A stretch of 64,000 nucleotides of DNA from Liriodendron chinense (Eukaryota > Streptophyta > Magnoliopsida > Magnoliales > Magnoliaceae): the NCBI GenBank assembly GCA_003013855.2, contig ML058338.1, positions 248,001-312,000 on the forward strand, in the 5' to 3' direction. The position numbers and the translations under genes were made by a program. Shown here piece after piece: positions 33,500-45,220 of this stretch. How positions within the stretch are numbered: the first letter of the stretch is position 1; every line of letters begins with the position of its first letter. Under the pieces are notes generated by a model. That model saw only the letters and a list, made by a program, of their open reading frames with translations. It was not told the origin of the DNA and searched no databases.

Positions 33500-35880
33500 G
33501 ATAGGGCTAAGGCTTCTCAAAAATAGTGCGGATCGTCAAATCGTCTGTGTTGAAACTAGACGAAAAAATGAGTGCAGATAGTCCGTCAGATCCACACCGT
33601 CCAGCCATACCGTCCAGCCATTTTTTCATATCATTTTATGGAACTAGACAAAAAATGAGGCCCAACTAAGCTCAACCGGGCCATAGTACAGAAACAGTCC
33701 GAATTGAATGCCTACGGTTGAAAACTTCTTGAAGCCATAGGAGGCTTTGATCAAGCTTATATTTGTGTTTTTCCTCTTAATGAATGTATGTGTAAGATTA
33801 TTAAGAGGTTAGATGACAAATAAACGTAACAGTAGACCCTAGGAAGGTGTCAACGATTTCCATTCAATATCAGCTACTTTCTTTGACGTGGTTTACTTGA
33901 GCTTTGGATATGCCTTAGTTTTGGGCTCATGCTCTAGAATCATCTGTAAAATTTGATGGACGGTGTGGATATGAAACATAAATCATTGGGGACCCAAAGA
34001 AGTTTGACACGTTAAAAGTGATGTTGTGTAGCACGCCATGTATTTGGGAGAGAGACATCCCGCATATCTCGTCAGCCAGAGGCCTCTCGGATGACATGGA
34101 CTAATGAGAAGCAACAGCTTTGAATTTCTCGTGCCTTCAGCATAGATGATCCGCACTCTTCCATGCCATTATCGGGTCGATGAACATCGCATGTCTCAAA
34201 AGTGAGGTTAGTCCACTCATCAGGCACTGAGCAGCTTTATTTGAAAAATGGACTTCTATATAAAAAGGACCAAACGTCAATGACTCAATGTTGCAATAGT
34301 TTATCGTAGTGCAGCTGATGAGTGGACCAGTCTTGTTTTTGGTCCATCAAATGTTCGCGGCAGCAAGACGTAATTGCAACCAAGATGGCATGCAATGCTA
34401 CTTGCTGCTCACATGACCCAATCCACTGCTCAGCCGGGCCCACTCTAAAATCTGGTCAATACACTCATCTAACCGTCCATTTATTTTACACATGACATGA
34501 GTCTCCACTTGATTGGGAACTGTTTAATTCTCCTGCCGACGGGCACTTGATGCTGAATCCATGCCGTTGGACTTTTCTTTTCTTTTTTTCTTTCTTTTTA
34601 ATTTCTTTTTTACAACCATCCCACAAATGTCCACTAATTGATTATTATATGTACGGTATGCAACGAACTAGGCCTTAAATAAGCTATTTAGGGTCCGGTG
34701 CATTGACTTGTTCAAGTGGGCCCCACTGTGATGTGTATGTGGACTTCATTCCGGCCATCAGATGCGTCAAGCCCAATTAGGCCTAGGTCCCAAATATCAC
34801 GCCCATCTGTGATTCTGGTGGGCCATACTAAGGGAAAATATTGTTTGGAGGATGTGACACCTTTACACTGTTTCCAATATTGTCCTCCACATTAATCATG
34901 GGTGAGATGGGGCTGTTATTTCATCTTTAGGTCTATACTTAGTCACTCACCTGCTGGAAGGAGTGGATGTTGAAGATATATGATAGTGGGCCACCTCTGA
35001 CAACTCTTTACCTACAAGTGACCGGGATTGTGCAGTGAGGCCGTCACCGCCCTTTAATGTGGTGTGAAGACTCTTGGGGCCCACTATGATATATGTTTTT
35101 CTATCCACGCCGTCCATCCGTTTCTCCGGCTCATTTTAGGGCATGAGTTAAAAAAATGAAACATATCGAAAGATCAAGTGGACCCACCACAAAAAACGTA
35201 GGGATGATGACATCCACCGTTGAAACCATGTTAGAGCCCACGGCGATGTTAATTAGTCATCCAAACTGTTCATAAGGTCAGACAGACGTGGGAAAGGATA
35301 AAAGACAAATATCAGCTTCATCCAAAACTTCTCTGCCCCATGAATTCTTCAACAGTAGGCATTCAATTCTCACTAGTTTTTGTGGTGTCGTCTACTTAAG
35401 CTTTTGATATACTGCAATCTTAGTATAATGCCCTAAAATGAGCTGAAGAAAACGGATGGACGGTGTGGATAAAACACATGCGGTCACCACCTAACTCCAC
35501 AAGCTCATCCATCACCTGAAAGCTTTTTACCTAGAAATGTTGTACCGTTAGGGTGGCCCACCAACATGTATTTTCCAAATCCACTCCAACCATCAGATGA
35601 GTGACCCAAGTTTAGGCTTAGGGCCCAAAATCCAGGTTCATCTGTTATTCAGGTGGGTTACCCGATCGTAAACAATATATAGGTGACATTCACCCTTCAA
35701 ATTGTTTCCTTGGTTTGGCCAACTTTAGTAAGTTATGGGGCTGATATTTGGTAGCTAGGCCTCACATGGGGTGATGCACCTCGTGGACAGGGTGGATTTT
35801 ACATAAACATTAGGGTGGGTCTCAGTTGAGAACCCATGTCTTAACCAGGAAATCAGGCAAGGAAGCATTGTTCTCCATTA
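33500..35880. mobile_element. Intergenic run of superfamily MITE pieces
   Basis: A right-end copy at about 33660-34030 ('cttgagctttggatatgcct', 'gatggacggtgtggatatga'), a possible full copy at 35034-35515 ('ggggcccactatgatatatg' to 'gacggtgtggataaaacaca', inverted), and fragments at 34690-35000 and 35520-35830 with 'gtgggccaccaacatg'-type ends. No coding sequence. Confidence 0.6.
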
Positions 35881-36086
35881 CTCGGAGGTAGAGGTGGCAA
35901 TGGGTCGGGTCGGGTCAAGTTTGTGTAGGGTCATTTCCACCTCAACCCTAACCCGACCCAAATTGAATTTGGGTTAGATTTTCCCAATCCTTACCCAACC
36001 CAAATTAAACTGGGTCGAGTTGGGTTGACCCATATTTTAATGATCAACTAACTAATTTGTAAATTAAACTCAGTGCGTGCGCGCAG

Positions 36087-36632
36087 AGAAAATGTACTAT
36101 AACCTCATGGGAAGTTCCAAGTTCCCATGAGGTCGAGCTATGTGGGCCCCACTGTGATGTGTGATGAGCATCCACACCATGCATTTGGTGGGTCCCCTAT
36201 TGGTTATAGGATATCCAAAAAATCAGCTGCATTCCGAGCACAAGTGGGCCATACCAGTTGAAAGAGTGTAAAATTATGCCTACAACATCTAAAAGCACTT
36301 GTTGGGGCCCACCTGTGTTTTGGATACGGTTGAAACTTAGTGTGACCTCTGGTTTTAAGTGGGACACACACAATAGATGGGCTGGATTTCTCAACCACAT
36401 TGTAGTCAATTCTATGAACGATCATAAAGGTTTCAATGGGTGGATATCCACTCTTAATTGTTGTCTATGGTGTGGCCCACCGAAGTCATGGATTCGCCTT
36501 AGTTTTAGGCCCATGACCCACTAAAAAATGTTTGCATCTGACTGATGGTGTGGATGCCCATCACACATCATAGTGGGGCCCACATAGCTCAACCTCATAG
36601 GAACTTACGATGAGGTCAACACATAGTACCTT

Positions 36633-36636
<4 letters not shown>
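36087..36636. mobile_element. MITE nested in the hAT-like element
   Basis: The left end 'gaaaatgtactataacctca' and inverted right end 'cacatagtacctttttc' bracket about 70 bases of terminal inverted repeat containing 'gagctatgtgggccccac'. The left TIR also holds a small hairpin, 'catgggaagttcc'/'ggttcccatg'. An (AT)n run follows at 36637-36680. Confidence 0.8.
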
Positions 36637-36682
<46 letters not shown>

Positions 36683-36830
36683 AGACTTTTTTTTTTATAG
36701 AGTATTTCTATTATGCAAATACTGAAAGAGAAAAATAAATGGATAAAATGGAGTGTAGATTTAAATCATACCTCTTTAACCATCAAGGTAGTTAGAGTAA
36801 TGGGATGATGCTTCGGACACATTGATTAGG

Positions 36831-37055
36831 TTTATTAAATTGACAAACATGTGGACCGTTCTCAGTAGGGTGTGTGAGAAAAAAAAAACTATGTATTATT
36901 TAACTAATAAGAAAATTAGTATATAATAGTCTTAGGGCCTATCGAAATGTTTATTAAATTAATAGACATGTGGATCGTTCCCAGTAGGGTATGTGAGAAA
37001 AAACTATGTATTATTTAACTAATAAGAAAATCAATATATAATAATCTACTTAACC
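36831..37055. repeat. ~120-bp direct duplication
   Basis: 'catgtggaccgttctcagta...actatgtattatttaactaa' (36848-36905) repeats as 'catgtggatcgttcccagta...' (36967-37023). Confidence 0.82.
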
Positions 37056-37199
37056 CCTATATGATTTGGGTCGGGTTGGGTCAACCCAAAAATTGAATTC
37101 GGGTCAAAATTTCCAACCCTAAACTAGAAAAATCGGGTCAGGTCGGGTTGGGTTAGCGGGTTGGGTTGAATTTTTGCCAAGACTACTCGGAGGCGACTT

Positions 37200-38636
37200 T
37201 GGCTGGGAACCCAAAAGCAGCAATATGTGGGTGGGACGCTCACCACGAGGCCAACCGCGATGTATGCATCCATTTTAGGGCATAGTCCAAAATTAAACTA
37301 GATACAAAACTCAGGTGGACCACACCATCAAGAAACAATGTTCGTTAATGCCCACCATTAAAAACTTCTTAGGGTCTACTGCAATGTTTATTTGCCATCC
37401 AACCTTTTGATAAGGTCACATAGAGGAACCATTGTTTCCTATTATGTGGCCCACTTGAAATTTGTATCTACTTCATTTTTGGGACCATGGTTTAAAATAA
37501 TATGGAAAATAGATGGACGGCGTGGATATATGAAGCATACATTGAGGTGGACCCCATGGAAAGGGTCCCACCCACATCACTGCATGCAAGGTCATCTCCG
37601 GCGACTTGACCCCGGATGCCACCAATGTTGGTGGGACCCTGACTTGGGCCCACCTCAAAGTATACATTGCATATATGTTGTATATCTACGTCGATTTTCT
37701 ATCTGTTTTGCCTGCTCATTTTAGGGCATGGCCCCAAAAATAAAGTAGATCCAAATCTCAGGTGGATCACAAAACAAGGAACAGTAGTGGTTATGAAGCA
37801 TTAAAAACTTTTTGTCAACCACAAAAGTGACAAGAAGTTTTAGAAGTGACAATAAGTTTTAGAACAAGCTGACATTTGTGTTTTCCCTTGTCTCAATGAC
37901 CAAGCTGATATTTGTGTTTTCCCTTCATTCAGGTCATTGAGACCTTTGTTTTGTTTTTTTTTTTTTTTTTAACACGACCAGGCCCAAACTGGTCATTGAG
38001 ACCTTGTTTTCTCTTCTATCTATTTTGCCAGCTCATTTTAAGGCATGACCAAAAATAAAGTAGATCCAAATCTGAGGTGGATCACAAAACAAAGAACGGT
38101 AGTGGTCATGAAGTATTAAATTGTCAACACAAAAGTGACAAGAAGTTTTAGATCAAGCTGATATTTGTGTTTTCCCTTCATTCAGATCATTGAGACCTTG
38201 TCAACAGGTTGGATGGCAATTAATAAACATTGGGGTGGACTCTGGAAACTTTTAGAGGTGGATGTTCAATGATCACTGTTTCTTGTGGTGTGAAGGGTAT
38301 AGATATAGAATGCATACATTGAGGTGGGCCCCCACCTGCATCGCTAGATGTGAGTTAGAGCTAAGTCACTCCGAATCATCACCTTATTAGTCTAATTTTC
38401 TAGTAATTTCCAGTCTAGTGGGCCTCTTTAGTGAGAGCGGATTAGGTGACAGTGAGGCTCTTACTGGGGTACACCGTGGGGCCCACCTTGATGTATGTAT
38501 TATGTATCCATGTCATCCATCAGTTTTTTCTCATCATTTTAAGGCATTATACAAAAAAGAAGCAGATTCCAATTAACAGGTTGAACCATACCATAAGAAA
38601 CAGTAGTGATTGCCTGCCCCTACCATTAAAAACTTC
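37200..38636. mobile_element. MITE pieces with internal 300-bp duplication
   Basis: 37250-37700 is a superfamily copy with inverted ends ('tggaccccatggaaagggtc' against 'gggaccctgacttgggccca'). 'aaagtagatccaaatctcag' to 'gtgacaagaagttttag' (37741-37840) recurs at 38056-38150. A half MITE (38430-38636) begins 'gagagcggattaggtgacag' and is cut off at the next block. Confidence 0.65.
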
Positions 38637-39081
38637 TTAGGGCGCTCCTTACTACGTACATAGGTAAATAATCATTATCTATTTACCTATAATTACATAT
38701 GTAAATGAGAAAGCAAACTGCCCGTAAATCTTTTCTATGTTGGTAGGGAACGGATTCGTAATTCCTTATTCCAGTCGAATAAGAAGATTGAATAGAACCT
38801 TTTCCCTCCCGTGGGTAACGCAAAATGGAACGTAAAATGACACGTTCCATTTTACTGAAACGACACAATAAACCCTGATTTTTAATAGCAGTGAGAGTGT
38901 AAATATAGACGGTTTGAGAACATAACTGAAGGTAATTTGTTCTAAAAATCCTCTACGGAGAACATTAGTTTTCTCTTTGGGTAGATAAATATCCTAAAAC
39001 CCTAAAATTCAAGGTAACGAAGTACTCTACTCTTACGGATCGAAGTAATGTGGAGGACACGGACCTTACTACTTTTCCAGG

Positions 39082-39202
39082 TACGGATTTAGAGGAAGAG
39101 TATGTCACGAACGGAAAACGAAAACCACGTACGTGGAGAACACAAACCACCTCTATACGTTTCGAGTTCGAGGTTGATTACGATGTTGTCTGGGTAGACT
39201 TC
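39082..39202. CDS. First exon of a second LRR-VIII-2 RLK, visible only in the plain complement
   Basis: In the complement read left to right, ATG at 39082 begins 40 codons: a basic/polar N-terminus, a hydrophobic signal-peptide core (VLAFCFWCMHLLCLVEI), then AQAPTNATTDPSE, the conserved start of mature LRR-VIII-2 ectodomains. The exon ends G|GTATGT, a strong donor. A TATA-like 'ctatttatagg' is at 38985-38995 in the same reading. As written, neither strand encodes this. It cannot be the 5' end of the 5-27 kb gene without rearrangement; a neighbouring paralogue is likelier. Confidence 0.8.
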
Positions 39203-39289
39203 CATACATAGGAATAGTAGAGAGAGAGAGAGAGAGAGAGAGAGTGTAATCCTGGTTTTCAACAAAGTTAACCCGTTGATCCTAGGAGA

Positions 39290-39560
39290 TGTTCTTTTAC
39301 CGGGAAAATGTTGTTGTAAAAATGTTGCCCGGCCGGTGTTTGCAACATTTTGCTTTAATAAATGTTGCCCGCAAGCAAAATGTTGCAAACACCGACCGGG
39401 CAACATTTTTACTAGTAAAAAATGTTGCTAAGAAATTCGGACAACACTAACCTTATAAATGTTGCCAAAGATGACCAACATTTTTGATTCCGAAATGTTA
39501 TCCCAGGTATGCGATATCTTTTAATAAGTAAAAAATGGTGTTGTTAAAATCGCTGAACAT
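39290..39560. repeat. Palindromic 'caacattt' cluster inside the reversed block
   Basis: As written: 'gcccggccggtgtttgcaac' and its inverted copy 'gttgcaaacaccgaccgggc' (39328-39405), plus further 'aaatgttgcc' words. In the complement these become 'acaacgggc...cgttgtaaa', the usual style of plant CACTA subterminal repeats. Inverted repeats survive reversal, so this part alone does not prove the block's orientation. Confidence 0.7.
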
Positions 39561-39784
39561 TTATGACATTTGCTCTACTTACTCTAAGTAGGGACTTTTT
39601 AACCGCACTTTTGGCTAGGAACAACCACTCTTAGCACTCTAGGTGATGTACTTTTTCACCATTAAGCTGATGTTAAAAGTTGATAATGGTAACAACAACG
39701 TCTAATGATCATCTGATTTTTTAACTGCCATGACCTGTGATCTTTTATTATTAAAACAAAAAAATGACAGGTAAATTGAGTTAG

Positions 39785-39905
39785 CCACCACACCCGGTGA
39801 ACCCGGAAGCTAGGCGGAGTTAAAACCCTTGTATAGGATTTTACTTAAAAGTTTTACGTACTTGCCTTACCTATTCGGTGTATGTAGTGCCACCGGGGGT
39901 ACTTT
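39785..39905. mobile_element. Superfamily MITE right end, visible only in the plain complement
   Basis: Complement reading: 'ggtggtgtgggccacttggg', 'cgatccgcctcaattttggg', 'atcctaaaatgaatttt', 'gaacggaatggataagccac', 'atacatcacggtggccccc'. This matches the right ends at 58736-58830 and 59285-59405 phrase by phrase. Confidence 0.85.
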
Positions 39906-40910
39906 CGGAAACCTCCTTGCAGGCAGAGAACGAATGACACCGCATTCTGGGAGCATTTGTTTTTAACTTCGACGTGGGTTTTTTTACTTTGGGCGCGGGT
40001 TAAGAGGGGAGAGAGCGGTGATGACACCATTGTTGCGGAGATACCGGACTAGGATCAACCTAACTTTAATCTAAAAAAGTAAACCTTAATCCTCAAAATC
40101 GGCCTAGGATCAACCTAAACCCAAAACTAAGGATAGCCACCAAATTTAAAGAATTAGAGACACCAAAGACGGAGAGAAATAAACAAAGGAAGAATTTTTG
40201 TCACCCACCCACATCCCAGTCCCCCCATCGTTATTCGTACCCCGCAGTCGCTAACACTACGCCGGTCTGCGTAAACGGTAGTGTTGACTGCCTCTTCTCG
40301 GACTAAGCTAGTCACGGCTAGTGCTTCCAACCCAAGTCATTACCGCCTTCGTCACCACCCTAAACTTGCCTGTTCTACTTGTTTGTAACCAACTTAATTA
40401 TCGCCCTCAAACCGACTAAAATCCCGTCTGCCGTTGTTACTGAGGTCACTACCAGCACCTATCGCTTCCCAGTCCCGTCCCCGTCGTTTCACCCAAAATC
40501 CCGGCCGATAACCCAAACGTCTCCCCGCCACAACGCCCCAAGCGTGTCGTCGCCACCCAGTACCCCAGCGTTGGTCAATTACCACCAATGAGTTCCAGCG
40601 TTGGTCACCTGCCACCTAAATGTCACAGCGTGTCCCCTTGTGTCCCTCCCAAACCACCAACAACTCCTACCGTCAGTTGACCACCGTTCTTTATTACCAG
40701 ATTGGTCAAACGCTACCCAAACCCATGTCTAGACCGTCTCAACGACCTCTAACCAAAACCACACTACCACTACCCCAACTTCCAGACCCGTTACCATAAG
40801 GCCGCTACCAACAGACTCTATACATCTCCCTATAATAATAATAATAAAAAAAAAATTCAACTTACGACAAAAACATTAAACATCTATCATAACAAAGTAC
40901 CAACGTTTCT

Positions 40911-40935
40911 NNNNNNNNNNNNNNNNNNNNNNNNN
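40911..40935. other. Assembly gap (25 N)
   Basis: Twenty-five N characters, bordering the reversed block on its right. Confidence 1.
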
Positions 40936-41635
40936 AGTGAAGAATCAAAGGGAAAAGTCAAGAACGTATTTAATGCAATGGTGACATAGTTGGCGCTCTG
41001 AGATGGTGCCACGTCAAACATGGGAGATGAAAACGCAAGAGGAGTTCGGCGCAATGGTAACAGAAAGAATAATGAAGAAAAAAAACGTGGGAGATCAATT
41101 GTTTGGAAAAATGAAGCAGTTACGAAGTCTGAAGATTTTAAATAGTAGAGAAGGCAACCAAGTTCAAGGTCCACACCAACCAAATCAAATCCAATATCTC
41201 AATTTATCTTTTCTAGTTTATCATTAGTCTAGTTTATCTTTAGCATAATTTTCCTTATATTAAATCATATTTCATCTCAAAAGGTGAACTATAGTCCGTT
41301 GTACATGGCCGATCGTAAATATACCCTTTTGTTGTTTGATTTGTGTTGGGGTCCCAAAAGTAAGGGTCTTCGAAACAATGATTACGAGCGTCCAAATCAT
41401 CACTTGATTAGATTTAGGACCAGTGCATCGAAGATCGCGTCAAAAATCGCAACACGCATCAGACTTAACCAAAAAGCGGGAAATTGGGCCAGTGGTGGAC
41501 CCCACCGGTCATCATGACCAGAACTCTCCAAATTTGGGAGGGTTATCTCAATTATGAAAAATAGGGTCAGTGCATCGACATTCATCGCAAAACGGGCCCC
41601 ACAAGCCCTCCGTTTTGCAAAACCCAATTTTGTGA
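40936..41635. other. Gypsy-associated sequence, no gene recognised
   Basis: AT-rich with 'gtctagtttatctttagcat' and 'ctagtttatcattagtctag' repeats. Composition is normal, unlike the block left of the gap. Confidence 0.4.
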
Positions 41636-41639
41636 AACA

Positions 41640-42690
41640 TGAGTACCCGGCGCATCAAGAAAATCCATAGCCAGCTCATCATGAAATTCAGTCATTTTCA
41701 GAAAATGAATTTCAGGACGCACTGCCTCCAGCGCGCTCAGAAATTCACCCGGCGCATCATGAAATTCAGTCATTTTTAGAAAATGAATTTCAGGACGCAC
41801 TGCCTCCAGCGCATCCAGAAATTCGTCCAGCGCATCCAAAAATTCAGGAATTTTTGGACGCACCGACCCTCAGCGCATCCAATAAATCAGGCATTTTCAG
41901 GAATTTCAGGACGCACTGACAGTTAGCGCGTCCTAAAAATCAACATCCCAACGAAGCCATTTTGAGACTCGCCGAGTGATTTTATCGACGCGCCAACCCA
42001 TTTTATCGATGCGCTACACGTGTCGGCCTCCTATTGGCCGACTTTACCTATAAATACCCCCTCCCACCACCTCATTTGCATGATCCAGAGAGAGAGAGAG
42101 ACGAACCTCTTCGCTGGAAAACCTTTTTCCGATCGCCGGAACCCTTTTCCGACCGCCGAAACTCCTCGTCGGAAATCGCCTCTCCGACCATAGCAGGTCC
42201 AGAGATGGAACTTCAAATTGCACAAGTATAACAGCGCATCATGAAAATCAATCATCTTAAGTCAAGTCATCTTTTGACGCGCTGGCCCCAGCGCATCAAG
42301 AAATGCTCCAGCGCATCAGGAAAAACCCTCGGCGGATCAAATAAATTAACATCTTAAAACTTTATTTTTAGACGCACTGGCCCCAGCACGTCAGAAACAT
42401 ATCCCAGCGCATCACAAAAATCGTCCAGCGCATCAGTAAAATCAGTCGTCTACAAAACAAAGTTATTTTCAGACGCACTGGCCCCAGCGCATTGCAAAAT
42501 AGGCCAGCGGATCAGAAAATCAATATGCCGATACAAAGTTATTTTCGGACGCACTAGCCCCAGCGCGTCAGAAAAATAGCACAGCGCATCATGAAAATAG
42601 ACCATTTTAACAATCATTTTTGGACGCTGGCCCCGGCGCATCAGTAAAATCAGGCCAGCGGATCGCAAAAATCAGCACCTTGAGCGTTCA
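41640..42690. repeat. 'gcgcatcaNgaaaatca' tandem array in LTR region
   Basis: Many degenerate units of 'ggacgcactggccccagcgc' + 'atcagaaaaatca'. The clearest pair (41662-41742 and 41743-41823, period about 81) is nearly identical. A promoter-like unique stretch at 41950-42235 splits the array. Confidence 0.85.
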
Positions 42691-43277
42691 TTCCAGCACC
42701 CTTATCTTCATTTTATAACGTTTTCAAGCCCTGTTTGGGCCTATTTTGGGTATTTCGAGCATTCCGGACGCAATGGAGCAGTCAAATGACTCATCCGGGA
42801 TGCCCAATGAGCAGAATGCGAGCCTTCGGGATCCGTTCCGATCCGACAAGACGAATGGAGCAATTCTCCCGAAAAGAGGCCGCCAGTGCCCAGAACTATA
42901 CTGATGTATCATCATTACATGTACTATCATAATGTAACCCGGATTCAGGCCCGGACTAAGCAAAGGGGACTATGGTTAATATAATAAACCATACCAGGAG
43001 AGTTCTAAACTATCACACACAATTTGTTAAAGACTGACACTTCAAGAACAGTCGATGCCCTACCCATCCAAACGGCATCCGCTGGTTGAGCTGCCCAGGT
43101 ATACACAACTGTGGAATGGACTTCCCGAGGTCACCTGTCAATACATTGACAGGCGCGGGCCCAGAGTCGTCCTTCCCGGCCATAAACCCTGACAGTCTCA
43201 GCCCGGATCTCCGGTCAAAACATGGGACATAGACATCCGACTCGTACAAAGATGGATCAGTCCATAACAGAACACAA

Positions 43278-43376
43278 CAAATACAGGTCTCCGCGACCAT
43301 ATAAATACAGGTCTCCGTGACCATACAAATACAGGTCTCCGCGACCACACAAACACAGGTCTCCACGACCATGAAC
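43278..43376. repeat. Four copies of a ~24-bp repeat
   Basis: 'aaatacaggtctccgcgacc' + 'atac' in tandem with one or two changes per copy. No spacers of CRISPR type. Confidence 0.93.
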
Positions 43377-43990
43377 TCTGAGACCATAGTCTCCGCTGAC
43401 TAGTCTTTTGCCTTTTAATCAAGGGTCATCGATCATTCGATGTAATTAAGGGCTCGTGCCAGATCACGGCCTGGAATGTACAAGATCTCAGGATCTCTGG
43501 AATAAAATTCGCCTTGCGATATCTCTTCTCTTGTGTACTTTTGTGAATGCTTGTGATTGTCTACGAATGTTTCTATTATTCAGAACCCCATAGCAACAAA
43601 ACATCACATTTCGGAAAATGCCATCGCGGTACATTTTCCAGTTCTAACAATTTGCATTATCCAGTTTTATATTAAAAGTCTTTTTTTCATAGAAGGAAAA
43701 AGTGTTACCCATCTTTGGAGGACGAACCCCACCTTCCAAATATCGCTTGATCTCATTTAAACAACTGAGCGAGTGGCTAAATAGGTGATTGATCTTCACA
43801 GATTTTCGTCACATACAGCCGATTGCGGGGTATCTGCCTATTCTGGTGCTCGGGGTCATCGTTGTTCGGTTGGAATAGAGCCGTGCAAATCGGTTCTAAC
43901 ACACCCGCACATATCACACTCGTGGCCGAAAAACAATGAGCAACATTTTTGGCACGCCCGATGGGACACGTTCTATTATTAAACTAATAA

Positions 43991-44907
43991 TTGGACATGG
44001 CATGGGGAGGTCGACCTACTAGTATTGAGCCTACAACACCAACTCTTTTGGTGGATGTTTTGGTTCATTCGACTCCTGAGTTGAGCCTGAATATAAGCCC
44101 ACCACATCCTCTCGTTGATCAGCCATTGGCTACCCAATTATCAGCCACTTCTTTGGAAGGTATAATGGCCGATCTACGAGAAATGTTAGTGAATGAGCAG
44201 GAACAAGGAAGGGCTCAGGCAGAACTAATGCAAGCTTAAGCTGAGCATCTTCATTTACAAAACGAGAGTGTTAATAGATGGATGGTTCAACAGTCTGAAG
44301 CCATGCAACTGTATTGAATGTGGTAACTGAACGGACATCTGTGCCTATACCACATAATGAGGGGAGCTCTATTGCCCAACCACCGTTAATGATTCCAAGA
44401 GGGACACAAGTCCCGGTAAGATATAATAATAATACTCCAATGAAATCAGGCAACCGAATATGGAAGGAAGGAACTTTGTACTGGAAGTTCGTACAACACC
44501 GGTAACACCACCTTTTCAACAGTTCCCTCAGAATCCACTTTTCCAAGAAGGACCAGCACGTGTCGGTCCTAATCACCCACCAAGGGTTGAACCATATCAC
44601 ATCGATCGTGATCAAATAGTACAACTTGTCCAAAGAAGTGGAAGGACAAGTACTCGGCTGACATGCCATACCAGTGTATCATAAACCATACCCGAAATGG
44701 ATCAACCGACAACACTCATTACCAAGAAATTATCGACCTGATTTTGCATTATTTTCCGGTGATACTAGACAATCCACTATTGAACACGTTGGCCGATTTA
44801 CTATGCAATGTAGAGAACTAGCCAACAATGAATATCACAAATTACAGTTGTTTGGTGTTCGCTCGCCTCAAGTACAAGGCTATGATGCAGTAATAATTCG
44901 ATCGTGA
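43991..44907 (+). pseudogene. Ty3-gypsy gag, truncated and frameshifted
   Basis: MDMAWGGRPTSIEPTTPTL opens the frame. LREMLVNEQEQGRAQAELMQA (coiled) ends at TAA 44237. A later frame contains KPYPKWINRQHSLPRNYRPD, FALFSGDTRQSTIEHVGRF and CRELANNEYHKLQLF, the start of the retrotransposon gag domain. It breaks off near 44880 before the core helix bundle. Confidence 0.78.
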
Positions 44908-45073
44908 GACCGAGATCATCCTCAGGGATTGTCGTCATAATTCTAAAATATGTAACTAGGATGGGCTAAATTCGGAATTGTATTAAAGGATGTATTTTAG
45001 GAATATAAAACTATCTACTTTTTAAACTAAATCAGAAAATTAAACACTAGAGCGTCAATGATCCACTTATAAT

Positions 45074-45220
45074 CACTACCAGAAAAATGACTTTTCCGAC
45101 GGCCGAAAGCCGTCGGCACATGGCTGCTGACCGTTGTATGGGCCGTCGGGAAAGGGAGCGTTGCCGTTGCTTTCCGACGGTTCAAGCCGTCGGACATTCC
45201 AACGGCTTATGACCGTAGGC
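45074..45220. mobile_element. CACTA-type terminus with subterminal inverted repeats
   Basis: CACTACCAGAAAAATGACTT at 45074 is a typical CMC/EnSpm terminal repeat. Arms 'cgacggccgaaagccgtcgg', 'ttccgacggttcaagccgtc' follow. The matching right terminus was not found in the window, so the element is truncated or ends beyond 64000. Confidence 0.75.

Larger units (their letters stand above)
35888..37184. mobile_element. hAT-like non-autonomous element with 8-bp target duplication
   Basis: ACTCGGAG occurs exactly at 35880-35887 and 37185-37192. The ends 'gtagaggtggcaatgggtcg' and 'gttgaatttttgccaagact' are loosely inverted. The GGGTCGGGTTGGG-rich subterminal regions face each other (35902-36030 and 37067-37165). 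There is no transposase. Another MITE and a ~120-bp duplication lie inside. Confidence 0.8.
38640..40910. other. Block in reversed, non-complemented base order
   Basis: No known local sequence is recognisable here on either strand. When each base is complemented without reversing, ordinary sequence appears: the right end of the local MITE superfamily (39790-39900), CACTA-like subterminal repeats (39290-39560) and a receptor-kinase first exon (39082-39202). CG outnumbers GC in the part I counted (about 31 to 23 over 40.2-40.6 kb), opposite to usual plant DNA and as expected for reversed order. The left limit is 38637-38650, where a MITE breaks off. The right limit is the N gap. No biological process makes such a block; it points to a data or assembly error. 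Confidence 0.85.
41636..44907 (+). mobile_element. Ty3-gypsy remnant: LTR region, leader, gag
   Basis: A satellite-rich LTR-like region (41640-43560) contains a promoter-like 'cctataaatacccc' at 42049 and a 'gaataaaattcgcc' poly(A) region at 43500. A leader with 'ttttggcacgcccgatggga' follows (43948-43967), a phrase common just before gypsy gag. Gag is at 43991-44907. Protease, RT, RNase H, integrase and the other LTR are missing. LTR borders could not be fixed. Confidence 0.7.

Noticed and set aside
39089..39406. 105-codon minus-strand open frame, and the 70-codon plus frame at 40379-40591
   Set aside because: Both lie in the reversed block, so neither corresponds to real DNA polarity.
5029..40910. 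Joining the hidden exon at 39082 to the kinase exons at 5-27 kb as one gene
   Set aside because: Order is wrong, the block's true orientation is unknown, and LRR exons between them are absent. A separate paralogue is the simpler reading.
44271..44669. 132-codon minus-strand open frame
   Set aside because: Shadow of the gypsy gag region on the opposite strand.
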